A stretch of 32,702 nucleotides of DNA from Alphaproteobacteria bacterium (lineage in GTDB: Bacteria > Pseudomonadota > Alphaproteobacteria > Micropepsales > Micropepsaceae), in NCBI GenBank assembly GCA_019242395.1, contig JAFAVP010000097.1:1-32702 (forward strand). The letters are read 5' to 3'. Within the stretch, counting starts at the first letter, position 1, and each line of letters opens with the position of its first letter. Positions 30,305 to 32,702 of the stretch are shown here, one piece after another. Under the pieces are notes generated by a model, which did not search any database, was not told the DNA's origin, and was given only the letters and a program-made list of their open reading frames with translations. Position numbers and translations under genes: made by a program.

Positions 30305-31999
30305 GTGCTAGAGAGCACCAGAGTAGCTGAGTGTCCCCAACTGAGTCCGCGCATAGTCTCCGCCTTAGATCCGTTCGCTACTGCTGCCGCCAACCTGAAC
30401 GCACGGCGGACGGTTGCCAGTGTCCGGTTGCGGCATCTGCTTGGCAGCCTCCAGGCAGCGGCGCCGGATCGGGTAGAGCATGCGCTTCGACAATATCTCG
30501 CTACCGCTCCTGACGATCCTGACGCGCTCGCCCACCTGGCATACACAATTGTAGGAAGAGGACGCCCCAAAGAGGCTGCTGCGCTCCTCCACCGCGCCCT
30601 TGAGCTCGCGCCCGACTTTTTGGCAGCCCGTTACAATTATGCGGAGTTGCTGCTCAACCTGAATCGCTTCGAGTTGGCATCGGCGGAAACGAACCGCCTG
30701 CTCGCCGAAGATGGCAGTAATCCACTATTCCGGCTTCTGAGAGCCCGGACGCATGAGAGCCTCGGAGAGATAGAGCAGGCACGCACAATTGCCCAAGGAC
30801 TAGTACACGACTATCCCTTACACCCGGACTCTTGGATGACTTTTGGCCATGCCTCGCGCGCGTCGGGACATCAGGAGCAAGCGATTGCCGCTTACCGCAG
30901 GGCCATAGAGCTGAAGCCAACCTTCGGCCTTGCGTACAACAATCTCGCGCACCTGAAGACGTTTCGGTTCAGCGAAGCCGAAATCGCCTCCATGGTGCAG
31001 GCCCTGAAGCGATCCGACCTCACGCCGGAGGACCGCAGCAATCTGCAATTCGCCTTTGCCAAAAGCTGCGAGGATCGCGCCGATTATGCGCGCGCCTTCG
31101 AATTCTACGCCAAGGCGAACGCCGCGATGCGGCTGCGCTTTGTCTACGATGCCGACGCGATCACCGCAGGAACGCGCCGTACCAAAGCCGCATTTACACG
31201 CGATTTCTTCGAACAGCGGAGCGGCTGGGGCTGCCCTGCCCCTGATCCGATTTTCATCGTCGGGCGCCAGCGCTCCGGCTCCACCCTGCTCGAGCAGATT
31301 CTCGCCAGCCACTCGGCGATCGAAGGCACCACCGAGCTGCCCTACATTCCGGAGATCGTGGGTGAGATTGCCGATGTGGAGGGCACGGGCGGCGCCAATT
31401 ATTTCGAGAACCTGGCGAAGCTGTCGCCGGAGCAGCTCGCACGTTTCGGCGAGCAGTATCTTCAGCGGTCGCAGCTGCATCGAAAAGCTGGCAAGCCGTT
31501 CTTCATCGACAAGGATCCCGGCAATCATTTTCACGTCGGCCTGATCGCGCTCATCCTGCCAAATGCCAAGATCATCGATGCGAGGCGGAACCCGGCGGCC
31601 GCGTGCTGGTCGCAGTTCACGCTCCAGTTCAAGATGACCAATCTGCGGCTCACCGAATTCGCCCGCGCGTGGCGCGACTATGCCGAGCTTATGGCGCACT
31701 TCGATGCCGTGCTGTCCGGCAAGGTTCATCGCGTCATCTATGAAGACCTCGTCACGAACACTGAAGCGGAAGTGCGCCGGCTGCTGGAGTATCTCGGCCT
31801 TCCCTTCGAAGAAAGCTGTTTACGATTCTATGAGACCGAGCGCGCGGTTATGACCCCGAGTTCGGAGCAGGTGCGCCGCCCCATCAACCGTCAGGCCATC
31901 GATCACTGGCGCCACTTCGAACCGTGGCTCGGCCCGATGCTCAAGACCTTGGGAGAGGCGTTCACCTTGTATCCGGCGGTGCCGCCTGAATGGAGGTAA
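30305..31999 (+). CDS. TPR-sulfotransferase fusion protein
   Basis: A 564-residue protein. Residues about 55-275 form TPR repeats (DPDALAHLAYTIVGRGRPKEAAALL, PDFLAARYNYAELLLNLNRFELA, AIAAYRRAIELKPTFGLAYNNLA). The C half (about 313-555) is a PAPS-dependent sulfotransferase: 5'-phosphosulfate loop IFIVGRQRSGSTLLEQILASH (318-336) and the 3'-phosphate region IIDARRNPAAACWSQF. Such proteins resemble tyrosylprotein sulfotransferases and are common in Alphaproteobacteria; the acceptor is unknown. The GTG start at 30305 lacks a clear ribosome-binding site, so the N-terminus is uncertain. It is divergent from glgX. Confidence 0.87.
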   Translation: MLESTRVAECPQLSPRIVSALDPFATAAANLNARRTVASVRLRHLLGSLQAAAPDRVEHALRQYLATAPDDPDALAHLAYTIVGRGRPKEAAALLHRALELAPDFLAARYNYAELLLNLNRFELASAETNRLLAEDGSNPLFRLLRARTHESLGEIEQARTIAQGLVHDYPLHPDSWMTFGHASRASGHQEQAIAAYRRAIELKPTFGLAYNNLAHLKTFRFSEAEIASMVQALKRSDLTPEDRSNLQFAFAKSCEDRADYARAFEFYAKANAAMRLRFVYDADAITAGTRRTKAAFTRDFFEQRSGWGCPAPDPIFIVGRQRSGSTLLEQILASHSAIEGTTELPYIPEIVGEIADVEGTGGANYFENLAKLSPEQLARFGEQYLQRSQLHRKAGKPFFIDKDPGNHFHVGLIALILPNAKIIDARRNPAAACWSQFTLQFKMTNLRLTEFARAWRDYAELMAHFDAVLSGKVHRVIYEDLVTNTEAEVRRLLEYLGLPFEESCLRFYETERAVMTPSSEQVRRPINRQAIDHWRHFEPWLGPMLKTLGEAFTLYPAVPPEWR

Positions 32000-32322
32000 C
32001 CAGCATCCAGACAGCTGCCGACTGCACCACAAATACTTCAGTTCAGCCTGCCGGGCCGCCTCGGCAAGGCAATCCCAACGGGGCGCGCGCCTTGGCGCTC
32101 TACAGGGCTGAGAATGGCAATGAGGCGGGTTGCGAGGGCGCAAGGCGCGAAGCGGACAAGTTCGCCAGCGATATGCGCGACTTTGTTGCTCCGCTCATTC
32201 GGGAAGGCTTCTCTGACGCGGCCATCGCGGCGGCGCTCAATGAGGAAGGAATTGAGACCCGGCGCGGCGCGCACTGGCATGAAAACAGTGTCCGCCGCCT
32301 TCGGGATCGGCTCGCAATTTGA
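31990..32322 (+). CDS. Small protein with a recombinase-type DNA-binding domain
   Basis: A 110-residue protein whose C-terminal half, FVAPLIREGFSDAAIAAALN then EEGIETRRGAHWHENSVRRL, matches the 'Recombinase' helical domain found after the catalytic domain of large serine recombinases. No catalytic domain is present. The N-terminal 60 residues are polar and unremarkable. The ATG at 31990 overlaps the end of the sulfotransferase gene by 10 bases. Small proteins like this occur in Rhizobiales; it may be a DNA-binding regulator or a recombinase remnant. Confidence 0.65.
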   Translation: MEVTSIQTAADCTTNTSVQPAGPPRQGNPNGARALALYRAENGNEAGCEGARREADKFASDMRDFVAPLIREGFSDAAIAAALNEEGIETRRGAHWHENSVRRLRDRLAI

Positions 32323-32469
32323 GGGGTAGGGGTCCCCGTGACCGGCCCGTAAGGGGTTTGGCAAACGGGGCCTCAGAGGCTTCCGGATGCAACTGTGACC
32401 CGTAGAGGCTTGGAACAAGTCTGCGACCGGCCATGTTGCGCTGATCTAAAATTGCCGATGAATAGTGAG

Positions 32470-32487
32470 CCTCCACGAATCAGGAGG
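32470..32487 (+). promoter_or_regulatory. Small hairpin overlapping the ribosome-binding site of the 32-residue gene
   Basis: CCTCC (32470-32474) can pair with GGAGG (32483-32487), the Shine-Dalgarno of the short gene at 32493, across an 8-base loop. The stem is only 5 bp, so any regulatory effect is speculative. Confidence 0.3.
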
Positions 32488-32492
32488 TGAGC

Positions 32493-32591
32493 ATGACTCG
32501 CTGGTGGCTCTCACGTTTGGCAGGCGGTGTAACGTTGTTAGCATCTGTCCTTGCGATAATTGATATCCTGCGGCATTGGACGGGATGGTAG
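32493..32591 (+). CDS. 32-residue single-helix membrane peptide
   Basis: ATG at 32493 with AGGAGGTGA 2 bases upstream, a near-perfect ribosome-binding site, and stop TAG at 32589-32591. The peptide has the N-terminus MTRWWLSRLAGG, a hydrophobic stretch VTLLASVLAIIDIL and a tail RHWTGW. One membrane helix flanked by Trp and Arg at both ends is typical of small bacterial membrane proteins. No family is recognised. Conservation would be needed to confirm it. Confidence 0.5.
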   Translation: MTRWWLSRLAGGVTLLASVLAIIDILRHWTGW

Positions 32592-32644
32592 TGGCGTCCT
32601 GACGCGGATCATAGTAGAAGCCGAGACGACTGCGGGGGCGGGGA

Positions 32645-32702
32645 ATGAGCACCAATTGTCCCAAACATTTGGCTGGGTTTGTGCTCAGTGCTTTTTGTAT
32701 TT
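32645..32702 (+). CDS. Start of a gene running off the right edge (partial)
   Basis: ATG at 32645 preceded by the purine-rich GGGGGCGGGGA. The 19 visible codons read MSTNCPKHLAGFVLSAFCI, which looks like the beginning of a signal peptide. The frame is open to the window end. Too little is present to identify it. Confidence 0.35.
   Translation, partial: MSTNCPKHLAGFVLSAFCI

Noticed and set aside
31990-32322. Part of an insertion sequence or integrase
   Set aside because: There is no catalytic domain, terminal inverted repeats or target duplication nearby.

Overview
The window looks like a GC-rich alphaproteobacterial chromosome, most likely of the Rhizobiales or a nearby lineage such as Micropepsales. 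The evidence is a nadA-nadB-nadC operon behind a palindromic operator pair, a class I polyhydroxyalkanoate synthase, an rplM-rpsI pair with a type 2 argC nearby, a Cox15-type heme A synthase, a DUF2842 protein, and several REP/REPIN-like palindromic repeats of the kind common in this group. No rRNA, tRNA, CRISPR array, phage module or complete insertion sequence was seen. The assignment rests on gene content and recalled synteny, not on a search.

Layout. 1-520: the end of an unidentified gene and a small four-helix membrane protein that may carry a nonsense codon near its start. 522-2790: the methylcrotonoyl-CoA carboxylase beta subunit (minus strand) and a small secreted protein bracketed by two inverted copies of a REP-like repeat. 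2835-6410: de novo NAD synthesis (nadA, nadB, nadC). 6198-9729: minus-strand genes for a SleB-type cell wall hydrolase, homoserine dehydrogenase and an OmpA-like lipoprotein. 9903-13755: phaC, a REPIN-like element, a secreted serine hydrolase and a secreted cupin. 13759-17630: argC, a DUF805 membrane protein, a hemerythrin, rpsI, rplM and a PRC-barrel protein, with a run of hairpins between rplM and the PRC-barrel gene. 17758-20729: a crotonase-fold protein lacking both usual catalytic glutamates, a CoA-binding protein, a small glycine-zipper protein and O-acetylhomoserine sulfhydrylase. 20733-24509: a secreted cysteine-containing protein coupled to heme A synthase ctaA, then a divergent TPR protein and DUF2842. 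24711-30155: multicopper oxidase, secreted kelch propeller and glycogen debranching enzyme. 30305-end: a TPR-sulfotransferase fusion, a free-standing recombinase-type domain, a 32-residue membrane peptide with a strong ribosome-binding site, and the start of a gene that runs off the window.

Most of the window is housekeeping metabolism: NAD, Thr/Met and Arg synthesis, leucine breakdown, storage polymers, ribosomal proteins and heme A. The less ordinary signals are: a four-hairpin palindromic element inserted in frame in ctaA between its two four-helix halves; the repeat-bracketed secreted-protein gene; a hairpin that hides the rplM ribosome-binding site next to a block of consecutive hairpins; a cell wall hydrolase whose tail is encoded antisense to nadC; and a secreted propeller plus multicopper oxidase pair separated by a strong intercistronic hairpin. 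No clearly new defence or mobile system was found. The ctaA insertion and the propeller-oxidase pair are the best targets for follow-up.
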